Below are positions 11,901-21,040 of a DNA stretch of 64,000 nt, one piece after another (within the stretch, counting starts at the first letter, position 1; each line of letters begins with the position of its first letter). A model generated the notes under the pieces. The model searched no databases, was not told the DNA's origin, and worked only from the letters and a program-made list of their open reading frames with translations. Where the stretch lies: positions 186,001 to 250,000 of the forward strand of contig OY723274.1 in assembly GCA_963210315.1 (NCBI GenBank), written 5' to 3'. Position numbers and translations under genes: made by a program. The DNA is from Rhynchopus euleeides. Taxonomy: Eukaryota; Euglenozoa; Diplonemea; Diplonemida; Diplonemidae.

Positions 11901-12562
11901 CTGCCGCTCCCGCTGCAGATGAGTGAGCTGTTGCGCGACATGGCGCCGCTGGCGTTGAGGTTGCCGGCGTTGTCCCCCTCCTCAAACCTCTCCGCCATGA
12001 ACAGCTCTGCCGTGCTGTTGCTGCTGTTGGACAGGCAGGCAAACAGCGTGGAGCGGCCGCCCTTCATCAGGCTGCTCTTCTTGGGGAGACGCTCGGGCGA
12101 GAAGCAGGTGTGCCCGGGGCAGGTGGGAGATGTCGTGACAGGCGAGGAGGACCGCGAGGCGTCGTCGTCGTCGTCATCCTCGAGGTACTCACTCTCGCAC
12201 GACAGCACGGAGTCGTGGCGGGCGGAGATGGGGCAGGGCGGGGGAAGGCCCGCCACCCTGTCGTTGTGGCGCTCCTCCTCCTCGCTCCCGTCGCTGATGC
12301 ACTTCTCCTGCATCGTCTCCAGCAGCGCCGTCAGCACGTCCTTCACCGTGCTGGGGTGCTGCAGCGAGGCGTGCTCTGTGCACGCCAGCAGATCCCACTC
12401 CTTGGTCAGCTGTGCCAAGGTGATCTGCCCGTCCATATCGTTAGTGTAGCGCAGCAGCAGTTCGCTGAACGGTGCGACGGCCTTCTTGATGTCATTCCGC
12501 CGCGACAGCTCAGGCGTGCCGCGGCCCATCGCGATGGTCGAGGCGCTTCCGTCAGACTCCAT
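8960..12562 (-). CDS. CaMKK-like serine/threonine protein kinase
   Basis: A 1200-residue protein with no intron. The first in-frame ATG is at 12562; the frame is open further upstream but only with non-ATG codons. Residues 1-490 are low-complexity Ser/Pro/Asp-rich. The kinase domain spans about 495-770: glycine loop GRGSFG (about 502), ATP-binding Lys525 in AIK, catalytic HRDIKPEN (Asp627), DFG (Asp645), and a GTPAFQPPE segment near 665-673. The order and the GVSAM / WALGVTLF signatures fit the CaMKK/LKB1-activating kinase group, which phosphorylates AMPK- and CaMK-type kinases. A short Arg/Lys stretch replaces the Arg-Pro insert of animal CaMKKs, and no clear calmodulin site is seen. The C-terminal 430 residues are Ser/Pro-rich and probably regulatory. 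Cytosolic role inferred. Confidence 0.88.
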   Translation of the reverse strand: MESDGSASTIAMGRGTPELSRRNDIKKAVAPFSELLLRYTNDMDGQITLAQLTKEWDLLACTEHASLQHPSTVKDVLTALLETMQEKCISDGSEEEERHNDRVAGLPPPCPISARHDSVLSCESEYLEDDDDDDASRSSSPVTTSPTCPGHTCFSPERLPKKSSLMKGGRSTLFACLSNSSNSTAELFMAERFEEGDNAGNLNASGAMSRNSSLICSGSGSSAGQWDGDRPPIATQAQRDIDEQETSRNDTEAASPAATSITANGSIMSGSGSAAAESPTSASPMSKPPGGRRNRRVSFIACMKEDRTRRTFPSTPIAAVASGDAHDEPSPLGMSRLSPTASRVTEGMGLSLLGQAGNPPTSFTGGRLLAQLATANKSERDEGVAGSGVSSPPDALSASMQTEAQDESDRPANHSFSLDRPPVRPPPLAREPGSIPKGVRSNSVASSAGCSDYTAMTNDKDESLNDSDECLGHTVTETKEVRKETDDLGNKYINNYAVVGEIGRGSFGKVKKVHHIDTGRPYAIKVLNKSVLRRKSHQALYLARQEVAILKKLRHRNIVSLYEVIDDEESNKMYMVLEYAGGGCALDFDHNGEVTNEGLSMETARKYFRDLVSALKYSHANNIIHRDIKPENLLLDDEGNLKLSDFGVSAMVDEDDWTLHDLEGTPAFQPPEALDPQKAKKGVDGKKLDMWALGVTLFTFVYGRLPFFGETRVAMVRHILNMNPEFEELSRSGEEVDDECIECMQQLMAKDPEERIEMERLLQNLWVSPPSDFTEVPLTPLHHSGRTTDCITPGYTFGDPERCPVTDSFSIGSPTIATSPHGGSRRFSRNGTNNSDTPPTPTKGGGRRARSKSVVQVTKEEVENSILKGRRISLLEKVAMSRRMSFKGIGIGLRNQSFTLVPEIYSKGLNVVGLSAAVACIGIVERISSLRQYTQDASRMLRVTIESHTQTDPAPQSSQGLSMSLSSLTADGEQEGVSNTSFSKARPDNCNSPDDFDKSWSNPLATSILRFNNTVSGPLERASTNPAVMSGSGGLGCPGTPKSPSLSKTRMTLQSLTDDAREDYLASSHTAGSPSRTARYLPFMSSPKRPRTKTVVDPSSPTSLFRMPASPQPLLEPPGSPKPLQQQGGGTDGGQAADKPPPSYAEASASPTFPSATAAEGSSSSSAVTPKCPADISSVSPKGRRKRAQTTVIKTSSFAQ

Positions 12563-12615
12563 CTTCCACGTCACAACCCCGCCGCCACCGCGGGCTGTTG
12601 CTTTCGAAGGGCACA

Positions 12616-12626
12616 CTGTAAAAAGG
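12616..12626 (-). promoter_or_regulatory. Putative 3' splice acceptor before the kinase start
   Basis: On the minus strand CCTTTTTACAG lies 53 nt upstream of the kinase ATG: a pyrimidine run followed by CAG. It could close a 5'-UTR intron or receive a trans-spliced leader. The choice between these cannot be made from the sequence. Confidence 0.45.
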
Positions 12627-12897
12627 TTTATTGTTCAGCACGCACAGCGCATCTGGGGGTGTGCGCAGTTCGTTCTGCAGATGAAGGTTTGGTGTGATGC
12701 TTGTGGTTTGTGGCGTGTGAGTGGGCCCCACAGTGGGTAAACCTCAGGCAGGGTGCCCTCCGAGTGGTCTACACTTTAGAACACTCCAAAAATACCCGCG
12801 TTGTGTATGTGTTCGAAGCAGTGTGATCCGTAAGTCGAAGCAGTGCGACACTCCGGATACATGAATGGTATAGCCCTCGAGAGGCGCCATCCCCAGG

Positions 12898-12929
<32 letters not shown>

Positions 12930-13326
12930 ACATTGAGCGGGTAGAGCGGGTGGGGGTGGTGGTGGGAGGAGGGTGTTGCGTTACTCCATTCTACAACCAA
13001 CGAGCACTATCACAGGATGTGCTCTGCGTGATGCGTGCTGGTGCACCCTGCGGATAAACCACCCACAGGGCAGCGCATCAGAGCCCAGCCCCACGGCGGG
13101 TCCCCGCCTTTCCTGCAGGACTGGGGGGGGGGGGGGCAATCGTTTTGAATCGTTTCGCTTTGAAGCACCCCCTGCCGAGCCTTTCAAATGAGGTGTTGGT
13201 GAGTTCCCCGCTGCACCCCAACATCATGTTCTTGCCCCACCACACCCCGCCCCTGAGGGACCCGTCGGGGCGCTGCACCCCGCCAAACCTTCCCCCGCCA
13301 CCACACGGAGCCCCCCGCCCCACTCA
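12627..13326. other. Intergenic between kinase and methyltransferase
   Basis: Holds a GA microsatellite (about 12899-12922) and a G run at 13124-13136. It spans the kinase promoter or 5' end and the methyltransferase 3' UTR. No additional gene seen. Confidence 0.5.
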
Positions 13327-14439
13327 TCAGAACATCACCTCACACACAAAGATGCCTGTGTCCAGCACCTGCGAGATCGGTTGCTCGAAGGGCCCGGAGC
13401 TGAAGTACGGCGCGCGGTGCAGCTTCTTGGGGCGGAACCCCAACGGGATGAGGAGATCCGTCGCCACCGCCTCTGCAGACCCTTCGAATGTGTTGTCCCC
13501 CTCCAGGGTCAGGGCCGAGAAGGGCGTGTTGCTGATGAAGTCGATGTGGCAGTAGGGCAGGGGCACCGCGATGACGACGCAGCAGCCCCTGCGGAGCTGC
13601 TTCCGCAGGTCCTTCAGCAGGATGACGGGGTCGCTGCACCTGTCGATGGTGTTCAGGCAGAAGACCAGCTCGAACTCGCCCTGATCCACAGCAGCTTTCT
13701 GTGTCTTCACCGCATCCTGCACCCCGGGTGTCCTCCGAAGCTTCCAACAGAGCAAACTGCTCACCTCCGTGCACACCACCTTGCAGGGCAGCACCGGAGA
13801 GTACTGCGCCACCAGATCACCCTTCCCCGCCCCCACATCCAGCACGGGGGTCTGATTCCTCGGGGTGTGCGGCATGGCGCGTGCGACGCTCTGCAGAGTC
13901 GACTCCGGGATGACCTTCCTCCACTGCTCGGGCGTCAGGAGGAGCAGGGAGGGCGCGTCCAGAAAGACCTGCGCGTCGTAGAAGTACATCCCAGGCATGC
14001 GGTAGAGGAGGTGGAGCAGCTGCTGCAGGCGGCGGGGGACGGGTTCCACGATGCAGCCCCGCAGCCAGGCCGGGAGGTATGCGTCTAGGGGGAGCTCCTC
14101 CTGGATGCCTTGCGTGTTCTTCCCCAGCAGCTCCGGGATGAAGCCGTAGCGCAGCACCCACTTGTTCTCCTCCGCGTTGTAGGCAGAGTATTCGCTGGGC
14201 AGGCGGGTCCCCGGCTCCACCGCGACCAGCTCATCGTAGCGTGCCTTCCGCACCCACTCCAGAGGCTGCGGGGGCTGCTGCTGCTGCTGCTGCTTCTCCT
14301 GCCCTGCAGTGTCGGCAGGTTCCGGCGTGCCGTGGGCCCAGCACCGTTGGCACCGGAGGGGGGGTTGAGGGAGGAGGGGTGTGTGGCGGCCAAGCAGCAC
14401 CCCTACGGCATGCCTGCCACCACGCGCGAGCACGCTCAT
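13327..14439 (-). CDS. METTL9: METTL9/DREV-type methyltransferase
   Basis: A 370-residue protein from the ATG at 14439, intronless. The family (METTL9, formerly DREV) transfers methyl from SAM to the N-pros nitrogen of histidine in HxH motifs. Visible hallmarks are SAM motif I LDVGAGKGDLV (about 198-208), the TEVSS acidic loop after it, CLNTIDRC (about 258-265), the LRKQLRRG helix, and the C-terminal PLGFRPKKLHRAPY. The first 45 residues are Arg-rich and lack acidic residues, which would suit a mitochondrial transit peptide (inference). A short polyQ (about 51-56) follows. The frame is open upstream of 14439 but loses coding character and overlaps a divergent gene, so I keep this start. Confidence 0.85.
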   Translation of the reverse strand: MSVLARGGRHAVGVLLGRHTPLLPQPPLRCQRCWAHGTPEPADTAGQEKQQQQQQPPQPLEWVRKARYDELVAVEPGTRLPSEYSAYNAEENKWVLRYGFIPELLGKNTQGIQEELPLDAYLPAWLRGCIVEPVPRRLQQLLHLLYRMPGMYFYDAQVFLDAPSLLLLTPEQWRKVIPESTLQSVARAMPHTPRNQTPVLDVGAGKGDLVAQYSPVLPCKVVCTEVSSLLCWKLRRTPGVQDAVKTQKAAVDQGEFELVFCLNTIDRCSDPVILLKDLRKQLRRGCCVVIAVPLPYCHIDFISNTPFSALTLEGDNTFEGSAEAVATDLLIPLGFRPKKLHRAPYFSSGPFEQPISQVLDTGIFVCEVMF

Positions 14440-14525
14440 CAGATGCGTGGCGCAGAAGGGGGGAGGGAGGGAGGGGGGGCGGGTGCGCTCTGGAGGATGT
14501 GGGTGGGGTGTTGGTGGTGTTGGAG

Positions 14526-14886
14526 ATGAAGGGCGGAAAGGTGCACATCCCGTCGCCACTCCCGCCTCTGGCGAACAACACCCCCCACCAGTCCCTTCGC
14601 AACCGCTCAGCTGCGAACACTGAAGACAGCCGTAAGAAAAAAAAGCGAACGCAAATCGCAAAGGAGCTGGGGTACACGGCGGGGGCCCGCACAACCGCTC
14701 AGATCCGGGCCGTCGACCTGAAGATGGCCACATGGACGCGTCGCAGGGAAGCGGTGAAGTCGGCGAACGAGGCGAAGTGGGGTGCCATCGACGAGAAGCG
14801 CGTGTTGCGGTACCTGGTGCAGGCTCGCGAGATGCGCCTGTGCTTCCACAGGATGCGCGCCACCCCTGAGGAGAAGGCCGCCAAAG
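14526..14886 (+). CDS. Hypothetical basic protein, 3' end uncertain
   Basis: Plus-strand frame starting at ATG 14526, divergent from the methyltransferase and only 86 bp from its start, so the two may share a promoter. The 120 codons have strong GC3 and natural composition, unlike shadow frames. The protein is very basic: a run of four Lys near residue 39, then TWTRRREAV and RMRLCF-like helices (EKRVLRYLVQAREMRLCF). I do not recognise the family; its size and charge would suit an organellar ribosomal or assembly protein, but that is speculation. After 14886 a GT donor (AAAG/GTGTTG) is followed by a G/GA-rich stretch and a CCCCCCTCAG acceptor at 14996. If unspliced, the frame ends at 15008. 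Confidence 0.5.
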
Positions 14887-15008
14887 GTGTTGGTGGTGGC
14901 TGGCAAAACAGCTTGCGTGCAGAAGAGAGGGGGGGGGGGGGGAGAGAGAGAGTCTCAGAGAGCGGGGGAGGGCCAGCCCTCTGTGGCCCCCCTCAGAATT
15001 GCTCATAA

Positions 15009-16266
15009 AATGGCGCGGTTTGGGAGGGGGGCTGGTGGGGCTGGTGGGGGAGACGGGGGGCAGGGTGGTGAAATCTCCGCACTGCGTGCCAAACTGTTTT
15101 GACAGGCTGCCGCACACCGCACACATCACAGCGTGGGGGGTGGGGGTGGGGTGTGTGTGTGCAGAGGGGGGGGGGGGGGGACCGCCTTCTTCTGCCTTGT
15201 CTTGCACCCACCCCTCAGCCACCCCCTCCCCCCCCTCAGCCTGGCGAGAGGCAGAAGGGCAACTGATTCAGAGCAGACCCCTTGCGGCAGTGTCCCTCTG
15301 TCTCCTCTCCCAAGCAACCTCCACACACACACGTTAATCTTTTTAGTTGAGTGTAGGACGCACCGAGCGAGCTCTAGTGCTGCCTCCACTGTCACACACA
15401 CAACGCCTGCGACTCTTTGTTGTGTGTAGCAGTGCAGGGGGTATCGAGAAGAGAGCAGTTGCTGCTCTTGATGCGATATCCGCTGGACCGCACGGCACAG
15501 AGGCACACCACACACACACACACACCCACCCCACACCACGACACGCGCAGCCTGTGGAGAAGATAAGAGAGAAGGAAGAGAAGAGATACATCTAACAAAA
15601 ACAACGGCGAGAGAGAGAGGGGGGGTGGGGGAGTGGGAAAGAAGTAGAGACCCACAAGTTTGAAATTAATACGAGGGTGGGGGTGGGGTGGTGCACGTGA
15701 CTCTTCACACACAGCGCATTTTCCTATAGTCGTGTAGAACAGCAGCGATTTGCCAGCTCTCGGTGTGTCGTCATCCGTTGTGTGCCCCCACACACCCCAA
15801 CCCATGGCGCCGAAATATGTGGCAGCAGCCCACAGCCCTGCTCCTTCAGCCTTTTATACAAACGAAGAAACCTGATTGAATGGAGTTCAGGATGTCTTCG
15901 ATCTTCCGAACGATTCTTAGCACAGCATGTATAGGGGGCACACGTTTGCGTGGGGGCGCCTCTTGGTGGTCTTCAGTTGGGAGACATTCGGAGGTGGAGT
16001 GCACAACACAACAGCCCGCAGTATTCGAACAGTTTGGCCAGATATACTCCTTTGCCGCGATCTTGGATAAATTCACCATTTATATTTGCACACCCGGTGT
16101 CGGTATGCCTGCGCTGCACAGCTTTTCCCTGCTTAGAAGTAGCGCGCAGCTTATCGTGCTGACCTTTCACAACAAGTCTTCTAAACTTTTCCAGTCCGAA
16201 AAGCCAGCTGCGTCTTCTTCCAATAAGAAAAACAAACGAGGTGGGCGTGAGGGAAGGGGGGGGGGG
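15009..16266. other. Intergenic, CA/GA-rich
   Basis: CA-rich tracts (15322-15335, 15506-15530), G runs, and a GA tract near 15610. A short plus-strand frame beginning MAPKYVAAAHS at 15804 is open for 23 codons and could be a first exon, but nothing links to it. No other gene evidence. Confidence 0.45.
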
Positions 16267-16268
16267 TA

Positions 16269-17803
16269 GGGCGGGTCGAAAGCCTGTCCCAAAATGGGGT
16301 TTTTCGACATAGCAGCCGCGGCCCTCTATTTGACCTTCTGACCCCCCAGAACCCACCATACCCCGGTTTTTGGGCCCTAGGAGTCCGATTTTCGGGCTCC
16401 CGAGCCCCGGAAAGTCGATTTTTGATGATGTCAAAATTTTGTTCCCTATACTGCACCTCAGGGTCACGCACGGGTTCGCCAGTCCACTATCAGCCCATGT
16501 GCAGGCCCACTTTCTCGACCTCCTCCACCCCTTCCTCCCCTGCGTCCTCAAGACCCTCCATAGGTGCCAATCCTGCATCTTTCGACCCTCTTCCCACTCC
16601 AGCGTCGCACCAAACTGTTGAATGCGGGCAGCCACCATCTCCTTCTCTGTATACACTGCCAGATCATGCAAAGATGCATACTGATGCAGAGTGGGAACCG
16701 TCATCAACTTGCACAGTGTGCGGTGCTTGGCTGCAAGGGACAGGCGGCACAACTGGCCACTGCTCCGACACTGAGATGCTGGTCTGGCCAACGAACTCTT
16801 TGTAAGTTGAAAGGTCTCCTCTGTCGGGAGGGGGGTTTGCGAACCAACCCTCACGACTTGATCATGGCTTGCTGAGCAGGGCGTGCAATGACTTTCTGAT
16901 TATTCAGGACGTGCATTCGAAGCCCGCGCACTTCTTCTGTGAAATGGTTGTTGCGAGAGTTGCACTGTGTGATTCCTTGATCCCCTTCCTCGCCTCAGCG
17001 TACGGAGGACGCTTGAATGTCCCGAGCATATCCTTCGCAGCGTCTTTAGCCAGTTCCGCGCACTCGTCATTTACATAAGGCGCGTGCAGCATAAATACCC
17101 GGACACTGTTCTGAGACCAGGTCCCACAGGACCCTGGTCTTGAGCGCCAGAAGAGAACCTTGATGATAAGCTCGGGCTCTGCGTTGCAGCTGGGTACTCG
17201 CTGCGCTCTTCCACCTCCCTTGACTGTCTGCATCCACAGGAGAAATGCTTCGCAGATAACGGCAGCAGTGGCAAGTGTTTAGTCGGGACAGTTTACCTGC
17301 CTTGCATTCTAAGAGAGCATTCTCATGAGGGCATCAACACTAATGCATCACTGTCGGCTATGATGACATCCTCCCTGTTCCTGGCAGCTCCGAGTTCAAT
17401 AGCAGGCCACCCAACGACTGTGTCAGATGGCAGTATTCGATGGCATCTTCTCACTGTCCGAATCGTTGGGATACGACGTTGTTTGTGGCGCGGATGAGCG
17501 GTTGCATCAGAAAATCACAGCCGCAGGATGGTGTGCGCTCGGACGTCCCAGGATGAGAGTGTTTTACTATCTGCCCGTGGCAGGCGTCCGTGCCATGACC
17601 CGGAGGTGCAGTATAGGGAACGGAAAAATGGACATCATCAAAAATCGACTTTCCGGGGCTCGGGAGCCCGAAAATCGGACTCCTAGGGCCCAAAAACCGG
17701 GGTATGGTGGGTTCTGGGGGGTCAGAAGGTCAAATAGAGGGCCGCGGCTGCTATGTCGAAAAACACCATTTTGGGACAAAAAAACGGGGCTTTCGACCCC
17801 CCC
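16269..17803. mobile_element. TA-flanked DNA transposon G (about 200-bp TIRs)
   Basis: A 1535-bp element with terminal inverted repeats of about 200 bp (16269-16470 and about 17605-17803). Ends read GGGCGGGTCGAAAGCC and GGGGGGGTCGAAAGCC, flanked by TA at 16267-16268 and 17804-17805. The right TA is directly the left flank of the next element. The interior holds broken minus-strand coding-like stretches (about 16480-17230, with PYVNDECAELAKDAAKD and TEEVRGLRMHVLNNQ in different frames) that match nothing I know. A GACCAGGTCC hairpin lies at 17115-17139. Confidence 0.8.
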
Positions 17804-17805
17804 TA

Positions 17806-18806
17806 GGGCAGTGAAGATACTATTCGCGAATAATTCGTGATCTCCGATTTTCAGAGTTACATATTCGAATAATATTCGTATTCGAATACGAATAATGGCA
17901 TTATTCGCGAATAAATGGCCATGTGTTATTCGGTCATTATTCGTGAAGTTTCTGTGGGTTTGTGTAGGGGCAGAGGGCGCCAGACCACGTGTATTCCAGT
18001 GCAAACCGAGGGAAAGCGCCGCAGAGCGCCTCAGGCTTTGCTTTCCTCATGAATCATCACACGTATGTCTGTCCGTACGGCACACAGGTGTGGTGATCCC
18101 TTTGCATCGGCAGCACCTCACTCACGCGTGGAGGTCTCCACCACAGGGATCTTGAAGGAGGCAGTTGCTATCCTGCCAGTCACCAACTGCACAACAGGAA
18201 CAGCATAAAGCACGCACAATGTATCCCAGGTTCGGGCACCGGGGTAGTGCTTCCACCTTTGAGTGACCCAGGTGGTTCTGCTCCCTCCACGCAAGTTTGG
18301 TAGGGATCGCGGATGACGATTTCCCCATCAGGTACAGCCCCGTGGATGCAACAGCGGCCGCCTGGCACCATAATGGTCCCACCAGCGCGACGGTGCCCAC
18401 TTCCCTTAGCGCTTGGTGTCTTCAATGCACGGTGCAGCGTACCCCTCCAGGCACTGCAGATGATGATTCTCGGCCTCGCATCTTCACAATGTAGTGATTG
18501 CATGCCCCCTCAGGGCACACTGGGGTCGTGGGCTGCGCCCACGACCCCAGTGTGGGCAGTAGGTCCCTATTCCTAGTAGAGAAACCCCAGTAAAACCCCA
18601 CGAATAATTCGCGAATTATTCGTGGCGAAAATTTTTCGAGAAATTTTTCGAATAATATTCGTATTCGAATGGGGGCCTTCGCTACCAAGTGTGACTGAGT
18701 GAGAAAAAGTGAGCCACGGCGCACTTCCCCTCACTGGCTGACGAGCAGTGACGAGTAGTGACTGGTAGCGAGGGCCCCCAATAACACGAATTTTTAATCA
18801 CTGCCC
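17806..18806. mobile_element. TA-flanked element E4
   Basis: A 1001-bp element with ends GGGCAGTGA and its complement, both bounded by TA (17804-17805 and 18807-18808). Both ends are followed by clusters of ATTCG/CGAAT repeats (17815-17915 and 18600-18670). An 18-bp perfect hairpin with a 3-nt loop occupies 18516-18554. It hosts a 109-bp MITE at 18671-18779. No coding capacity recognised. Confidence 0.75.
18671..18779. mobile_element. 109-bp MITE, subfamily B, in E4
   Basis: Ends GGGGGCCTTCGCTACC and complement AGCGAGGGCCCCC; AAT on both sides (18668-18670, 18780-18782). It interrupts the right terminal region of E4. Confidence 0.88.
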
Positions 18807-19017
18807 TAGGCATAGTGCCCCAAACATATGTTTTGGGCCAGAATATTCCAGAATATTTTTTTATGTTTGCAACTTTCAAAAAATATTTTCAAAAATATTT
18901 TTGCCAAAAAATATTTTAAAATATTTTTTCTATTTTCAGCAAAAAATGGATTTTTTGCTGAAAAAAATTTCCGGCCAATTTTATGGCCGGAAGTGGGCCA
19001 CCCACGACGGGAGGAAA

Positions 19018-19140
19018 AAAGAGTGAACGGGCAGCATGCCGTTCCTCTTTTTCCCCCCGTGAGGGTGGGCCCCCCCCTGCCAGGCAAGGTGAAAAAATGA
19101 AGAAACGGGCAGCATGCCGTTCTACATTTTTCCTTGCAAG
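19018..19140. repeat. Direct repeat inside H
   Basis: GGGCAGCATGCCGTTC occurs at about 19030 and again at about 19109, each followed by a pyrimidine-rich stretch. The repeat contains the palindrome CGGCATGCCG-like core GCATGC. Present in both H copies. Confidence 0.6.
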
Positions 19141-19609
19141 GCAGGGAGGGCGCCCCCCATGCCAGACAGCAGCCACCCCTGGAGGGGCAACAACTGACGG
19201 GCATGGGGGAACGAGGTGGGTCTGGACCCGACACCGCCACCACACGCGCAGTGCACCTTTCGGATACACTGTCGTGAGTGGGGTGTGGGCAGTTCCCCTA
19301 TCCTGTGAGCTCCTTTCGGACGAAGAGGTGCAGCGGTTATCTGCAACCTTCGTCCTGGACTTGCCTCGGGGGGAACGCCACGGTTTACCGCGGGTCCCGA
19401 CGAGGGCACTCAGGCAGGATCTTCACGCCACCCCGCACCGAGGTCCCTTCTCACGCGGCGTGTCTCCCAGGTTCATGGCGGCGTCATCAGGTCAGGCTTT
19501 GTAGTCTCTACACCATCAGTAGTAAGGGAAATCCTAAAACCATACATGAAATCCACCTTTTGGGCCGCTGGTGTACGAGGCTTGTTCCTCCAATTGAATC
19601 ATGTTTGCT

Positions 19610-19718
19610 GGGGGCCCTCGCTACGAGTCACTGTGAGTCACGAGTCGTCAGTTTTCAGCCAAACATGGCTGACTTCTCACTTTTTCTCACTCAGTCACAC
19701 TTGGTAGCGAGGGCCCCC
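19610..19718. mobile_element. 109-bp MITE, subfamily B, in H copy 1
   Basis: Ends GGGGGCCCTCGCTACGAG and complement; GCT duplicated at 19607-19609 and 19719-19721. The same insertion, at the same site, is present in H copy 2 (62603-62711), so it predates the spread of that H lineage. Confidence 0.9.
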
Positions 19719-20471
19719 GCTGTGTCAGGCAATATCAATACAGCCGCTGAAAGAAGTCGAGGTGTTGTGGATCTGCTGCTCACAGGAAGGATTCAGGGTG
19801 GATCACAAGACTGACCACCCTCTTTCCTTTGTCAAGTACCCTGTAAAACATCAGAACACCAAGTATCTTTCAACACTACATGTTCAAGAGTGGAATCAGT
19901 GGAATCGGAAGGGGTCACACCCGACCACACGGACACAGTTCCCGCGACTAATAAATGCCGAGAGTTCCGGTGTCCGACCACCTGGTATTACTTGGCTCCA
20001 TCCACCCAGTCATTACGAGGGGGCGTCCCTTGAAGCCAGTTCCGCAGAACTCAGACCCCCCTTAAAACCAATGTCCTGTGTAGACAACTACTTAGCCTGC
20101 CTGATGACGACACCAATTCGCTGGGAGAGAGGCCGCGGTCCAGGACCCCAATGGGGATGACGTGGCATTGTTTGACCGAATCGGTTGTGTAAGTGTGTAG
20201 CCCCCTCCGCCCTCTGTCCCTCCCCCCAGGGTGGTGTGTGGAGGCGAGAAGCGCAAGCATGCACAGCAAAAAAGTGCGGAGCCCTGTAATCAAGACAACA
20301 AGCGATGGGATGGGGCACATGACCTTGCACGGGGGTGGGGGGCAGAAGAAACCAGACAAATGATTTGACCAACTGAATCGTGCTAGCTAAACTCCAGAAA
20401 GAAGTGTCTTTTTTTCGTTGAACGCAGCCAAATGAAGAGCGTAACCTGTTTTTTGGCGCACAAAGTGCTAG

Positions 20472-20633
20472 CACGAACATGATGATGTTGGTCTTCTGGT
20501 TATGTCTAGTTTATTAGACTTACCTAGGGTACCCCGAGAGAATGTCACCCTCGGCCTCCGCTTGGGGGGTGACATTCTCACGAACATGATGATGTTGCTC
20601 TTCTGCTTATGTCTAATTTATTCGACTTAACGT
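20472..20633. repeat. Hairpin between about 55-bp direct repeats in H
   Basis: Two direct repeats (20472-20527 and 20579-20633) flank a hairpin at 20538-20579 whose arms begin GAGAATGTCACCC. A related fragment at 34605 has only one copy of the repeat and no hairpin, so the structure looks like a small insertion that duplicated its target or arose by tandem duplication. Confidence 0.6.
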
Positions 20634-21040
20634 GTATGCAAGCAGGCTGGGGTTTCGGGCAGAAAAATGGCGAACATTGTCTGGAAACCCCGAAAAACCA
20701 CCCAGAAATGGCCAGAACCCGGTTTTTGGTCCCATTTTCCACCCAGGAACACGTTTTTGGGCCTCTGTGAAAAATCGATATTTTTGGGATTTTTCGCGAT
20801 TTTCGCCAACTACTCGCCAAGCCAAAAAATCGATTTTTGGCTGGGAAATGCAACAAATCAACGAATTAGGCCGTTTTAACCCCTTTCGTGCACTTTTTGG
20901 TCCCAGAAGGGTTTACGGGGTGTCCATAACGGCCCTTGGCACAAATCCTTTGGACCCAGACCGCAGCTTTGGGGGTCATTTTTTGGCGCGAATTGGTGCC
21001 CCTGACGACCCCATATTGCGTAGTTTGTGCGTAGTGAAAA

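Noticed and set aside
12563-12616. Kinase start at 12616
   Set aside because: That codon is GTG; the first ATG in frame is at 12562 and an acceptor-like CAG ends at 12616.
14440-15222. N-terminal extension of the methyltransferase to 15222
   Set aside because: No ATG start with coding character; it overlaps the divergent plus-strand exon and a GA-rich intron-like stretch.
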